A DNA stretch of 56,300 nucleotides, taken from IMG/VR virus record IMGVR_UViG_3300029442_000006, positions 1-56,300 of that record; one strand, 5' to 3'. Shown piece after piece: positions 8,361-15,953 of this stretch. The position numbers were made by a program, and so were the translations under genes. This stretch comes from a virus. Each line of letters starts with the position of its first letter. The stretch's first letter is position 1. The notes below the pieces were generated by a model. The model had not been told where the DNA came from. It saw only the letters and a program-made list of their open reading frames with translations, and did no database searches.

Positions 8361-9482
8361 TCAATTCAACTTGAGAAAGGTCATCGAACTGCCAGCTTTT
8401 AAGTAAAGATTGACAGCAGATTTTTTGGCTTGGCTCCACACGAGCGAAAAATCATTTGTCGCTGAATTTAGGTTGAACAGCGTCCCTTTGAAGTGAACAA
8501 AAGTATAAAACGCAGCTATAGAATCATCGACCATGATATTACAAGTTGTAGATAGTATATTTGTTCCGAAAGCGGCTTGCTGTGCATTCGTCCAATAAGA
8601 AGGATACCGTGCAAACCAATTCCATTGCGTGAGAATAAACGAATCAATAGATTCTTGAACATTAAATCTGAAATTTGTTCCTGAAAAAGCGATTTCAATA
8701 AACCCACTATTGACGGCATTGGTTTGTGAAAAATATAAATTCCCTTCCACCAAGTAAGTAGCGTTGCTTTCCATCGTAAAACTTAAATCCGGATCCACTG
8801 CGGCATAATTTGTGATGTTGGTAAAATTGCTCCTTACTGTATCGTTACTTTTCACCAAGCAGACAGGGGTTTTAACTCGGCTTGTAAATGCGGTGACGTT
8901 GGAGTTAATGATAGTCTGAACGTAAGTGGTGACTGAGTTCGTATCAAACGGAGGAACATTGGTTGAAATTAAAACGGTGTTACTGCCGCTGCCGCCTGAA
9001 AACAATTGAAAGTTCGTTCCGTCAAAGACTGTTTTATAGAATTGATCAGCCACAATCGCGCCAGTCGTCAACGCATTGGTTCCAATAATGATCGGAACCG
9101 CACCAATCGGGTAGCTGTTCCCGTTCAAAACCTGTAAAGTCGTCGCCCCGGAGTTGTTGTATGCCGCTTTGAAAGTGAACTCCATGCCTGCGTCGTAATT
9201 GGTGTAGGTAAAGGGAACACTTAATTGAACAGCATTGGCCACACCTGAATCCACCGCAAACAACCGAATCTCGCGCCCATCCAAGTAATGCCCCCGGTTC
9301 GACCAGTCAATAATCGCCGCCTTCAGAGTACGAATCTGCGCCGCACCATCGCTGTACGAATCGTTGTTGAATGGGCGAGAGGGATCAATGTTGACCAAAC
9401 CCGGTGCCGTATAGTTTAGCTGACCATGCGCCAGCACCGCTGTCATAATCCAAATACTTCCAATGAGTCGTGCGATTTTCAT
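8361..9482 (-). CDS. secreted Asn/Thr-rich fibre-like virion-cluster protein
   Basis: 373 residues from ATG 9482, chosen because GGAGAAAAGTAAA precedes it; ATG 9497 is the alternative. Residues 1-20 (MKIARLIGSIWIMTAVLAHG, then Q) form a Sec signal peptide with an A-H-G cleavage-type end. The mature part has YLDGREIRLFAVDSGVANAV, an ATTLQVLNG segment typical of tail-fibre/head-fibre beta repeats, and many TN pairs. The C-terminal ~180 residues look like a TNF/C1q-like jelly roll (YLVEGNLYFSQT..., SSMTFLKLN). A signal peptide on a gene sitting between capsid and nozzle genes is unusual. Confidence 0.75.
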   Translation of the reverse strand: MKIARLIGSIWIMTAVLAHGQLNYTAPGLVNIDPSRPFNNDSYSDGAAQIRTLKAAIIDWSNRGHYLDGREIRLFAVDSGVANAVQLSVPFTYTNYDAGMEFTFKAAYNNSGATTLQVLNGNSYPIGAVPIIIGTNALTTGAIVADQFYKTVFDGTNFQLFSGGSGSNTVLISTNVPPFDTNSVTTYVQTIINSNVTAFTSRVKTPVCLVKSNDTVRSNFTNITNYAAVDPDLSFTMESNATYLVEGNLYFSQTNAVNSGFIEIAFSGTNFRFNVQESIDSFILTQWNWFARYPSYWTNAQQAAFGTNILSTTCNIMVDDSIAAFYTFVHFKGTLFNLNSATNDFSLVWSQAKKSAVNLYLKAGSSMTFLKLN

Positions 9483-9605
9483 TTTACTTTTCTCCATTCA
9501 CGAAGCCACGGCGATGGGTTGCTTACCCGCTGGACGAGTGGAAAGCGGAGGCTAAGACACCCTTTCCAGACAACAACCCACCGCCGATAAACCTCGATTT
9601 TTTGT

Positions 9606-10079
9606 TTAACCCTTAGCGGAGTCCACGCCGGCGTGCAATGCGACCGCCAACTTGACGAGCGCATCCTTCTTGGCTTCAGGCGCGTACTTCCCGCCCTTCT
9701 TCTCAATGATCAATTTCAGAGTTTCTTCATCCAATTCTTCAAAAGCCATCGTCTTGGCTTTGGTGATTTCGCGCTTCTGAATGCTGGTGAGCCGGTCTTG
9801 CCGGTTCCAAATCCCACGAGTGCCAACTGTTTTCTGAACCTTGCAGTCCTTGAATTGTTGGCTGTCCTCGATGATTGTCGCGAGTTCTTCCGCCGTGCTA
9901 TCACGGAACGTGCCATCGTCCTTTTTCTGCTTCACCATCGTTTGCAGAAACTTGTTTCCCGTGTCCAATGTTCCAAACACCAACCCGGTCAAGTCATCCT
10001 TTTGAGGGGTGAAGTTAAGCATCCCGTTATCCGTCGCGATGCCATAGCTGCCACTTGCTGCTTCATATACTTTTGCCAT
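9606..10079 (-). CDS. head-cluster protein of unknown function
   Basis: 157 residues. The N-terminal 70 residues are mixed (MAKVYEAASGSYGIATDNGM), then KKDDGTFRDSTAEELATII, and a helical lysine-rich C-terminus (KKGGKYAPEAKKDALVKLAV) that resembles an SAP/HeH-type helix-extended-loop-helix. It sits two genes after the capsid. A minor capsid or head-completion role is possible from position only. No family recognised. Confidence 0.7.
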   Translation of the reverse strand: MAKVYEAASGSYGIATDNGMLNFTPQKDDLTGLVFGTLDTGNKFLQTMVKQKKDDGTFRDSTAEELATIIEDSQQFKDCKVQKTVGTRGIWNRQDRLTSIQKREITKAKTMAFEELDEETLKLIIEKKGGKYAPEAKKDALVKLAVALHAGVDSAKG

Positions 10080-10119
10080 TGCTACTCTCTCCGCCTTTCT
10101 TTTTTTTGGTTGTGAGAAA

Positions 10120-10145
10120 GGGCGGCTCCGGTGAAGGAACCGCCC
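10120..10145. terminator. hairpin, possible weak terminator
   Basis: GGGCGGCTCC and GGAACCGCCC flank a 6-base loop, with one non-canonical pair. It lies 13 nt beyond the stop of the 10159-10569 gene. On the minus strand the tail is TTTCTC, only weakly U-rich, so read-through is likely. Confidence 0.5.
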
Positions 10146-10158
10146 CAGTCTCAGTTGA

Positions 10159-10569
10159 TTAGTTGCCCCATTCAGACCAGATGAACGCCGCTGTTACGTT
10201 GGTGTTGACACTTCGAGCCGAGATTGGCCCGTTATATCCTTCCCCAAGAAACAACTGCTCACCGGTTCCCGCCGGGATGGTAATATCTGCAACATCATTG
10301 GTCGTGTACTTTGAGCCTAACCTCAGCCCCAACTGACCGGGGCCGCTGTTATAGACGTTGACGGATATGCGGAACCCCGAACCAGCCGAGTAAGAACCAA
10401 TGACTGCTGTGACATTGGTCGCGTCTAACGACGCAACCGCTGTCAAATTGGTTCCGTGACTGATTCCGACGATTCGCCCTTGAGCTTCGACTTTGGGAGC
10501 CAAGCAAAGAGCGACGATAACGCAGACGACCATTGCGACTGCGCTGATGATTTTGAATGCTTTCTTCAT
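10159..10569 (-). CDS. small secreted protein next to the capsid gene
   Basis: 136 residues. A clear Sec signal: KK charge, hydrophobic core IISAVAMVVCVIVALCLAP, and VEAQ cleavage end. The mature part (~105 residues) is beta-rich and Thr/Asn-rich (NLTAVASLDATNVTAVIGSY; ADITIPAGTGEQLFLGEGY), about the size of a head-decoration protein. AAGGAAA precedes ATG 10569. The slot directly after the major capsid gene usually holds a decoration protein, yet a decoration protein assembled in the cytoplasm needs no export. An envelope-directed protein is the alternative. Confidence 0.75.
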   Translation of the reverse strand: MKKAFKIISAVAMVVCVIVALCLAPKVEAQGRIVGISHGTNLTAVASLDATNVTAVIGSYSAGSGFRISVNVYNSGPGQLGLRLGSKYTTNDVADITIPAGTGEQLFLGEGYNGPISARSVNTNVTAAFIWSEWGN

Positions 10570-10601
10570 TTTTAGATTTCCTTATGTTTATGTTTTGGTT
10601 G

Positions 10602-10635
10602 CAGGGCTGGACGGGGTTTAGTCCAACCAGCCCTG
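10602..10635. terminator. hairpin after the major capsid gene
   Basis: CAGGGCTGG and CCAGCCCTG form a perfect 9-bp stem with a 16-nt loop, 14 nt beyond the capsid stop codon. There is no U-tract on the minus strand. It may be an mRNA 3'-end stabiliser or attenuator separating capsid from downstream expression. Confidence 0.5.
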
Positions 10636-10648
10636 TTCACCATGTTGT

Positions 10649-11815
10649 TTAGGCTTCTGTTCCGAGCGAGGAGGCTCCATGCAGTAACATGCAGGACTTC
10701 TCTTGGATTCGGAGGCCGAAGTCCGTATAGATGTCCCCGATGGTTCCGTCGGTCGTGAGTCCGTTTTCTGGAGTGAGTTTCCGCTCCAGCATCCATTGAC
10801 GGGTCTTGGTCTGCTGATCGCGGGTCGTCACGATTTCCAGTGCCGCCGGGTCAATAGCCGCCATGACATCGGAGCAGTTGTTTGAGAGGTGATCCACAAT
10901 CATCAGTTTCCACGTCTTCCCGCACATCCGGAAGGAGGTGATGTTGATGTTGAGAATGTTCTCATACACCGGCGTGATGTTGCCCTTATTGAACACGGCG
11001 CGATCAAACAACTCGCTACCGAGCCGGCTGACAAAGAGCCAAACGGTGCTGGAACGCATAAACCGGGTTCCCTGCGTCATCGCCGTCCGGAGCTTGTTGA
11101 TCGTGAACTGATTACTGCCGAACCCGCTGACGTTCGTGGTAATCATGTTCATGACGCCGCCGGTCTTGTACAGGGTGTTCCCTTGCGGGCCGGTGGTCTG
11201 CGCTTTGGCGTTGAACCACAAACCACGGTCAATCCCGCGCTTGTGTTCGTACATCGCCTGTTCGCGGTTGTGATAACCGCGTGCGCCGCCGTAGAACTTC
11301 ACGGTCTCAACCCATCGGCTTTGACCGTAGGTGTCCCAAGCGTTTTCGGCAAAGTTCGTGACTTGTGCCGGAACGCGCGAAACAACCGACGGACGCTGCG
11401 CCAATTCCTCGACCGCCGCCGAACCGAGATTCGGAATCGAACCCACGGTAAAGCCGGTGTTGTTGTCGAGGGTGACTTGACCGGTCGCGTAATTGACCGC
11501 CGTGACTAGGGCCACGGTCTGCCAATCCACGCGCAAGGTCAAACCGGGGCGAATGTACTTCACGTCATCCGCCGAAACGGTGATGTTCACACCGTCATTG
11601 GCTTGCGTCACCACGGTCACATAACCGGGGTCTTGGTCTTGAATGTTGATGCGGAACTCACGGTCGTCAACCGTCACGCGGTTGAGAGCCATAAGCAGCG
11701 TCAAGATTGTGGTTTCTTCGGGGCGGTACTTGAAAATCTCATTCGAGATGTCCAGTGGCCGCATCCCTGCTGGGGTTGTCGTCAGATATGCCTGACTGTT
11801 TACTGGTGCTGGCAT
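10649..11815 (-). CDS. major capsid protein (SU10/DUF5309-like)
   Basis: 388 residues. The N-terminal arm RPEETTILTLLMALNRV resembles the conserved start of SU10-type HK97-fold capsid proteins. The central region, REQAMYEHKRGIDRGLWFNA followed by a Gly-rich turn and GGVMNMITT, matches the helix and loop that precede the peripheral domain in that family. A good ribosome-binding site (GAGGAAAATACA) precedes ATG 11815. Neighbouring scaffold-like and decoration-size genes support the call. It assembles the icosahedral shell. Confidence 0.85.
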   Translation of the reverse strand: MPAPVNSQAYLTTTPAGMRPLDISNEIFKYRPEETTILTLLMALNRVTVDDREFRINIQDQDPGYVTVVTQANDGVNITVSADDVKYIRPGLTLRVDWQTVALVTAVNYATGQVTLDNNTGFTVGSIPNLGSAAVEELAQRPSVVSRVPAQVTNFAENAWDTYGQSRWVETVKFYGGARGYHNREQAMYEHKRGIDRGLWFNAKAQTTGPQGNTLYKTGGVMNMITTNVSGFGSNQFTINKLRTAMTQGTRFMRSSTVWLFVSRLGSELFDRAVFNKGNITPVYENILNINITSFRMCGKTWKLMIVDHLSNNCSDVMAAIDPAALEIVTTRDQQTKTRQWMLERKLTPENGLTTDGTIGDIYTDFGLRIQEKSCMLLHGASSLGTEA

Positions 11816-11870
11816 TGTATTTTCCTCATGTCTTTCTGCTCAATCGTTCAGCGGGATTCGGGTGCTTACC

Positions 11871-13193
11871 TCAAATCGGGCCGGGTCGTGCGCCTGTGAG
11901 CGCGGAGATGCCGGCAAGGTCGGTAACACTTCCACCCTTGCTACCATTCCCCATGTCAACGTAAGTCGGTTCTGCGCCGCCGCCGGGGATTGCCCCGAAT
12001 TGAAGTTTGCCGGTAATATCATTCCGACCTGCTTCAAACGACTTGACTTGAACCTCTTTCAGGATTTTACCGAACCGATTGACCTCGGCTAATGCTCGCA
12101 ACACCTTGAGCCGGGATTCCCCACGGATTGCGCCCTGTAAGGGACGGCCATCCGGGGTGTGCGTCGGGCCAAGCAACGAGTTCCACGCCGAAACCGCCGG
12201 CTTGTAGTAGGTCTCATAATCCGGAGACTTCTTGAGTTCCGTAATAAACCCTTCCACGAGCCGCTGATTTTGAGCGGTTTCTTGCTGTTGTTGCTGCTGA
12301 CGGTAAAACGCCTGCTGCTGTTCCTGTTGTTGACTGGCGAGCTTCCAAGCGGATAAGTCCGTATCCAGCTTTCGCCGCGCGGCAGGATAGCCTTCAATTT
12401 CTTGCAGCTTCTCATCGAAAGTCAGTTCGTCGCCCGGCTTCACCGTGTTGACGTACTGCTCCATCCATGCGCGTTCGAGTGCTTCTCTGGTATCTGCGAC
12501 CTGAGCATTCACCGGAACCACCTTCAGGCCAACTTCGGCTAAGGTAGATTCAAGTTCGAGCTGTGGTACAGCACGGGCAAACTCGACCACTGCATTGGCA
12601 GTTGGTCGTATATTGCCGCTTTGCGGGTCTTTGATAAACCGCTTACTGATTTCGGAGACACCTTGCTTGTAGGCTTCAACCTCTTTTCGGAGCGTGCCGA
12701 TCTCTTGCGACCGCCGCCCGATGAACGACTGAGCGTTTGTTAATTGTTGTTCCAGAGATGCCTTACCATCCGGGTTGATGACTTTTGCCATCTGCTCCGG
12801 AGTGGTGGGTAACTCTGCTTCTTGGGTTGCAGGAGTGGTCGGAGCGGGAGCCGTAGGCAAGGCCAACGCGCCAATCTCTTGCAGGTACTCTTCACCGGGG
12901 AGCTTGGCGGCTCCTGCGGCTGGGTCTGCTTGTCCATCCGGTGCGGTCTGACCGGCGGGTGCCGGAACCGTTCCGTCTGGCGATGCTGCCGGAGTAGCTT
13001 CGGGCGCAGGCTCAAGTTGCCCTTGTAGTGCGTAGTCACCTAAAACGGAAACCGCTTTAGCGGTGACGGACGGTTCTACAACCTGAGTGGGTGTACCGGT
13101 GGGCTGAGTTAGCGGCGACGGTGAAGCCGCCGGCTGAGTCGGAGCCGGTTGCGCGGGTGCTGCCACTGTCGGCATAGTTGCTGTATCTGCCAT
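11871..13193 (-). CDS. scaffold-like protein
   Basis: 440 residues, acidic and disordered at the N-terminus (Pro/Ala/Gln/Thr-rich, ~150 residues), then a long Gln-rich coiled coil with a run around QQEQQQAFYRQQQQQQET, and a Gly-rich end. This arrangement immediately before the major capsid gene is typical of phage scaffolding proteins, which guide shell assembly and are then lost. There is no HExxH or Ser-protease motif, so it is not a fused protease. Confidence 0.75.
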   Translation of the reverse strand: MADTATMPTVAAPAQPAPTQPAASPSPLTQPTGTPTQVVEPSVTAKAVSVLGDYALQGQLEPAPEATPAASPDGTVPAPAGQTAPDGQADPAAGAAKLPGEEYLQEIGALALPTAPAPTTPATQEAELPTTPEQMAKVINPDGKASLEQQLTNAQSFIGRRSQEIGTLRKEVEAYKQGVSEISKRFIKDPQSGNIRPTANAVVEFARAVPQLELESTLAEVGLKVVPVNAQVADTREALERAWMEQYVNTVKPGDELTFDEKLQEIEGYPAARRKLDTDLSAWKLASQQQEQQQAFYRQQQQQQETAQNQRLVEGFITELKKSPDYETYYKPAVSAWNSLLGPTHTPDGRPLQGAIRGESRLKVLRALAEVNRFGKILKEVQVKSFEAGRNDITGKLQFGAIPGGGAEPTYVDMGNGSKGGSVTDLAGISALTGARPGPI

Positions 13194-13377
13194 TTTCGAT
13201 TTCTTTCTTCTCCGCCATTCTTTCTTGGTTTTGAAACAGACTCGCGAGTAAGGGCGAGCTACCTGCTTCGTGATTGCTCACTGCCAAATTGGTAGCGGGA
13301 GATGAAGTTGAATCATCAGTCTCCTGCGTATGAAGCAGGCGTGTTACCGGGTTACACCATCCCGCAGTCTTAAATTT
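13194..13377. other. intergenic gap
   Basis: 184 bases between the coiled-coil gene and the scaffold gene. I see no sigma-54-type element, no strong hairpin with a U-tract, and no convincing ORF. GGAGAAG lies ~15 nt before the scaffold ATG. Confidence 0.5.
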
Positions 13378-13791
13378 TCAATGCAACGCCGCCGGACGGA
13401 TTGCCGCCGGCTTCTCGCGCTGCTCACGTTGTTGCTCTTGTTGCTCCACGGTTCGCATCAGATTTTCCGCTTCATTCCCAGCGTGAATCAATTGGGCAAC
13501 CTGTGCAAGTGCGTCCTGAACTCCTTGAACACGGCCTTTCAATTCAATCCCTTTCGGCCCGGAGAACTCCCCGACATCCATCCGCACTAAGCTCTCCTTA
13601 TGCCCCCGCACCACTTCCGCTAAATGCTCCCGAAACACCTTCCACTGCGGTAACTGCACAAGCTCCAAAACCGAGTCCCGCAACGCAACTCGCTGGCGTA
13701 ATACCTCGTCCGGAATCTCCGTCGCCACATCTCCTGACTTGCCGCGCATCAATCGCCCTGCCGCCGCTGTCAGTTGTGGTAAAAACCTCAT
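13378..13791 (-). CDS. coiled-coil head-cluster protein, unknown
   Basis: 137 residues, mostly alpha-helical: DEVLRQRVALRDSVLELVQL, then GIELKGRVQGVQDALAQVAQ and a Gln/Glu/Arg-rich tail (VEQQEQQREQREK). It abuts the stop of the Zn-ribbon protein gene. Helical dimer-forming protein, perhaps an assembly chaperone for capsid or portal by position; function not known. Confidence 0.7.
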   Translation of the reverse strand: MRFLPQLTAAAGRLMRGKSGDVATEIPDEVLRQRVALRDSVLELVQLPQWKVFREHLAEVVRGHKESLVRMDVGEFSGPKGIELKGRVQGVQDALAQVAQLIHAGNEAENLMRTVEQQEQQREQREKPAAIRPAALH

Positions 13792-14034
13792 TTAGTTTCC
13801 GCCGCTATCTCCGCCACCAAGCTGGCGGGCAATCATGTCTGACTCGCCGCCCCCGCTGCCGAACTTTGGCAAGCTCTTAGTGTTGACATTCAATCCGGAC
13901 GGCTCCGCCGCCACCACCTTGAGCTTCGCTCCGCATTGCGGACAAGCGCAGCCACCTCTTAGATCGGCCTCCAATGGAGCAGGGGAGGGTGTTGGTTCGT
14001 CTTGCAATCTTGGATTTGGATTTAGATTAGGCAT
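13792..14034 (-). CDS. small Zn-ribbon-like protein
   Basis: 80 residues. A short CACPQCGAKLKVV segment could provide one CxxC half of a zinc ribbon, but no second pair follows, so any zinc site would need a partner or dimer. The rest is Gly/Pro/Ser-rich and likely disordered (FGSGGGESDM, LGGGDSGGN). It lies in the capsid unit between the 63-residue leader gene and the coiled-coil gene. Role unknown. Confidence 0.6.
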   Translation of the reverse strand: MPNLNPNPRLQDEPTPSPAPLEADLRGGCACPQCGAKLKVVAAEPSGLNVNTKSLPKFGSGGGESDMIARQLGGGDSGGN

Positions 14035-14053
14035 GTTTTTCCTTTGGGTTAAA

Positions 14054-14245
14054 TTATAGAACCGCTGTGGCCACGCGCTTACGGACTTTGTTCGTTAAAG
14101 CTGGCCCTTTACTGATGATGCTTCGGGTGTTCACCTTGCCCGCGCTGCCTTGAAAGTTTCCCTTTGGGCCTTTGCAATGTTTACAATCTGCAACCCGCGT
14201 TTGTCCGAGGATATAGTTCGGGCCTTTGTATTCAGGTTTTCCCAT
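14054..14245 (-). CDS. small basic protein, first gene of the capsid unit
   Basis: 63 residues, rich in Lys/Arg and Gly, with one CKHC pair (DCKHCKGPKG) in mid-sequence. It might bind nucleic acid or zinc. The start ATG 14245 lies 16 nt from a sigma-54-type element and has no visible Shine-Dalgarno sequence. The predicted leader is ~6 nt. The position as first gene of a late unit parallels the 53-residue basic protein before the portal. Confidence 0.6.
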   Translation of the reverse strand: MGKPEYKGPNYILGQTRVADCKHCKGPKGNFQGSAGKVNTRSIISKGPALTNKVRKRVATAVL

Positions 14246-14261
14246 TGTGCTATTCCACTAC

Positions 14262-14277
14262 TGCAACTTCCGGGCCA
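14262..14277 (-). promoter_or_regulatory. sigma-54-type promoter element, copy B
   Basis: Minus strand TGGCCCGGAAGTTGCA, followed by GTAGT. It matches the consensus TGGCMYG-N4-TTGCA with exact -24/-12 spacing. It sits between the zincin gene stop (14287) and ATG 14245, and would drive the scaffold, capsid and nozzle genes. Confidence 0.8.
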
Positions 14278-14286
14278 AGCGACCAG

Positions 14287-14709
14287 CTACGGCATATTGA
14301 CTACCGCCTTGTCATACGTCTCCCACGAAATCCCAAGCTGACGGCAAATCAATTTCTCAATCTTGGTGGCAAATTTATGCTGCCGACGGTAGGGGGCTTT
14401 CGGGTGATTACCGGGTTCGGCTGTGCTGGAGTGTTTACCCACTTCTCGATCCTGCTCAAATTTTATATCAAAGTCCGAAACTTCGGCATCTGTAATCCCT
14501 TCTCTCAGGCAAAGGTACGCCTCAATCAATTCGTGGACAGCAACCATGAACTCGTAATCCGCATTATTCATCTTGGAAACACGGACATCCAAGCGAATGC
14601 AATCTTTGCCATCTAAAAACGGAATCCAATCACCGACCGTCGGGTATCTGTGGTTCTTGTGATCAATCGGATAAACCAACAAGGAAGGCATCTGTTTTTG
14701 AGTTTTCAT
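14287..14709 (-). CDS. zincin-like metallohydrolase-type protein
   Basis: 140 residues. The motif FMVAVHELIEAYLC is a HExxE variant of the zincin active site, followed by an acidic segment (EVSDFDIKFE) and EPGNHPKAPYRRQHKFATKI, where the His may be a further ligand. The combination HELIEA + EPG..APY is a pattern I associate with uncharacterised phage proteins. The start overlaps the ATP-grasp stop, so the two are coupled. A role in modifying or trimming the ATP-grasp product, or in head maturation, is conceivable (inference). Confidence 0.65.
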   Translation of the reverse strand: MKTQKQMPSLLVYPIDHKNHRYPTVGDWIPFLDGKDCIRLDVRVSKMNNADYEFMVAVHELIEAYLCLREGITDAEVSDFDIKFEQDREVGKHSSTAEPGNHPKAPYRRQHKFATKIEKLICRQLGISWETYDKAVVNMP

Positions 14710-15953
14710 TAAAATTCAATCCCCAATTCTGCCGCCTTCTCAAAGGCGTCTTCGGCCTGCTTCACCGCCGCTTCTTGAATGTCCACATCATGTCCAGAAA
14801 TCATTTTAGACACTTCCTTGATCGTCGCTTCGCACTCTTTCAGGCTCTCACCCGTTGCGATAACGTCACCGATCTCAATGCTTTCGTGAGGCTGGGGCGC
14901 AATCCACAATTCGTCATTCACCTTGACTGCGTTAGAAAACGCCACATATGGCCATGCTTCCTTCTCGACATCCACCTTGACCCAATGTTTCGCAGCGTAA
15001 GGACAATGTATCCGCGCCAGCACAGCATATTTTGCCGTCGGTTCAGGAACCACAAGCCGACCTTCCGCGCCGGCGTAGATGATTTCGGATAGATTCGACC
15101 AGAGCTTGCCGTAACACGGGCCGGGCGGGATCGGCATCCGCACTGTCATGTCAATCAAGTAGCCCTTGCGGTCATCCTCAGCCACGCGAAGCTCGTTCGA
15201 ATAGAACGTCGCGCCGCCTAACTTCTTAAACGCCGGAGCCACCCCCGCGTTGCAATCTCGAACGGTTTCCCACAAATCAGGATAATCAAACACCCGCCCA
15301 ACGTAGCCGCAGTCTTTAACCTCAATCCCAGCTAACACCCGCGACGGGTACTCCCCATTGATTACCCACGTGTCGCAACCAATCTCAACACCATCAATCT
15401 TTTCTTCCGCCAAAAACTTAAACTCTTCACGGAACGGCCCTAAACCATTCAGCAAATCAATCTTCAACGTCTCAAAATTGGCCGCCTTGAATGTTTCGCG
15501 GAGTCCGCGATAGCGAGACAGCTTGATAAAAGTCTCCGGATGCTTGGCGCAATACCTTTCCAGTGCTTCCATGCCAGTGATCTGTTCGGTTCCCGGTGTC
15601 GGCATTCCTCTATGACTTTGCAGGTTGCGAATCAACCAGCGGTCGAGTTCTAATTTCTCCGAATCTCCAGCCCCCCACACTCGCCGCCCTAGCCGCCGCT
15701 GTTCATTTGCCCAACTTCCAAAATAATTGTCCGGACAAATAATCAGTTCAGTGTCGTCTAGGTAGTCGTCAAGGTCTTCCACCCGCTCAATCTCGTTAAA
15801 GCCTGAGCCAATGGCCGCACCCTTAATGTCCGGGAAAGCCGTCGCCCACGGCGTCCAGTAGCGCACCTTGCCAAAATCTTGCGCCAGCCGTAACGCCAGC
15901 CAGAGGTTTAACCCGTGATCAACCAGAAGGCAGGATTTTTTGGAAAAATCCAT
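14709..15953 (-). CDS. ATP-grasp ligase-like protein (PurD-like architecture)
   Basis: 414 residues from ATG 15953, overlapping the portal stop (TGATG). GTG 15956 is the alternative. The N-terminal ~115 residues form a Rossmann-like domain (CLLVDHGLNLWLALRLAQDF; ELIICPDNYFG). The central region has ATP-grasp hallmarks: ETFIKLSRYRGLRETF (phosphate-binding Lys strand) and FLAEEKIDGVEIGCDTWVING (hinge and metal-binding strand, like the EE..pG.E..vd of PurD). The end IATGESLKECEATI matches the C-terminal lobe of the same family. ATP-grasp enzymes join a carboxylate to an amine via acyl phosphate. Substrate is unknown. The purine pathway is unlikely since no other pur gene is present. Confidence 0.65.
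   Translation of the reverse strand: MDFSKKSCLLVDHGLNLWLALRLAQDFGKVRYWTPWATAFPDIKGAAIGSGFNEIERVEDLDDYLDDTELIICPDNYFGSWANEQRRLGRRVWGAGDSEKLELDRWLIRNLQSHRGMPTPGTEQITGMEALERYCAKHPETFIKLSRYRGLRETFKAANFETLKIDLLNGLGPFREEFKFLAEEKIDGVEIGCDTWVINGEYPSRVLAGIEVKDCGYVGRVFDYPDLWETVRDCNAGVAPAFKKLGGATFYSNELRVAEDDRKGYLIDMTVRMPIPPGPCYGKLWSNLSEIIYAGAEGRLVVPEPTAKYAVLARIHCPYAAKHWVKVDVEKEAWPYVAFSNAVKVNDELWIAPQPHESIEIGDVIATGESLKECEATIKEVSKMISGHDVDIQEAAVKQAEDAFEKAAELGIEF

Noticed and set aside
9479-9706. 75-codon minus-strand ORF between 9606 and 9482 genes
   Set aside because: Overlaps the 3' end of the 9606-10079 gene in another frame, with Arg/Trp-rich composition typical of a shadow frame.
13401-13880. 159-codon plus-strand ORF
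   Set aside because: Antisense to coupled minus-strand head genes, Pro/Ser-rich shadow frame.
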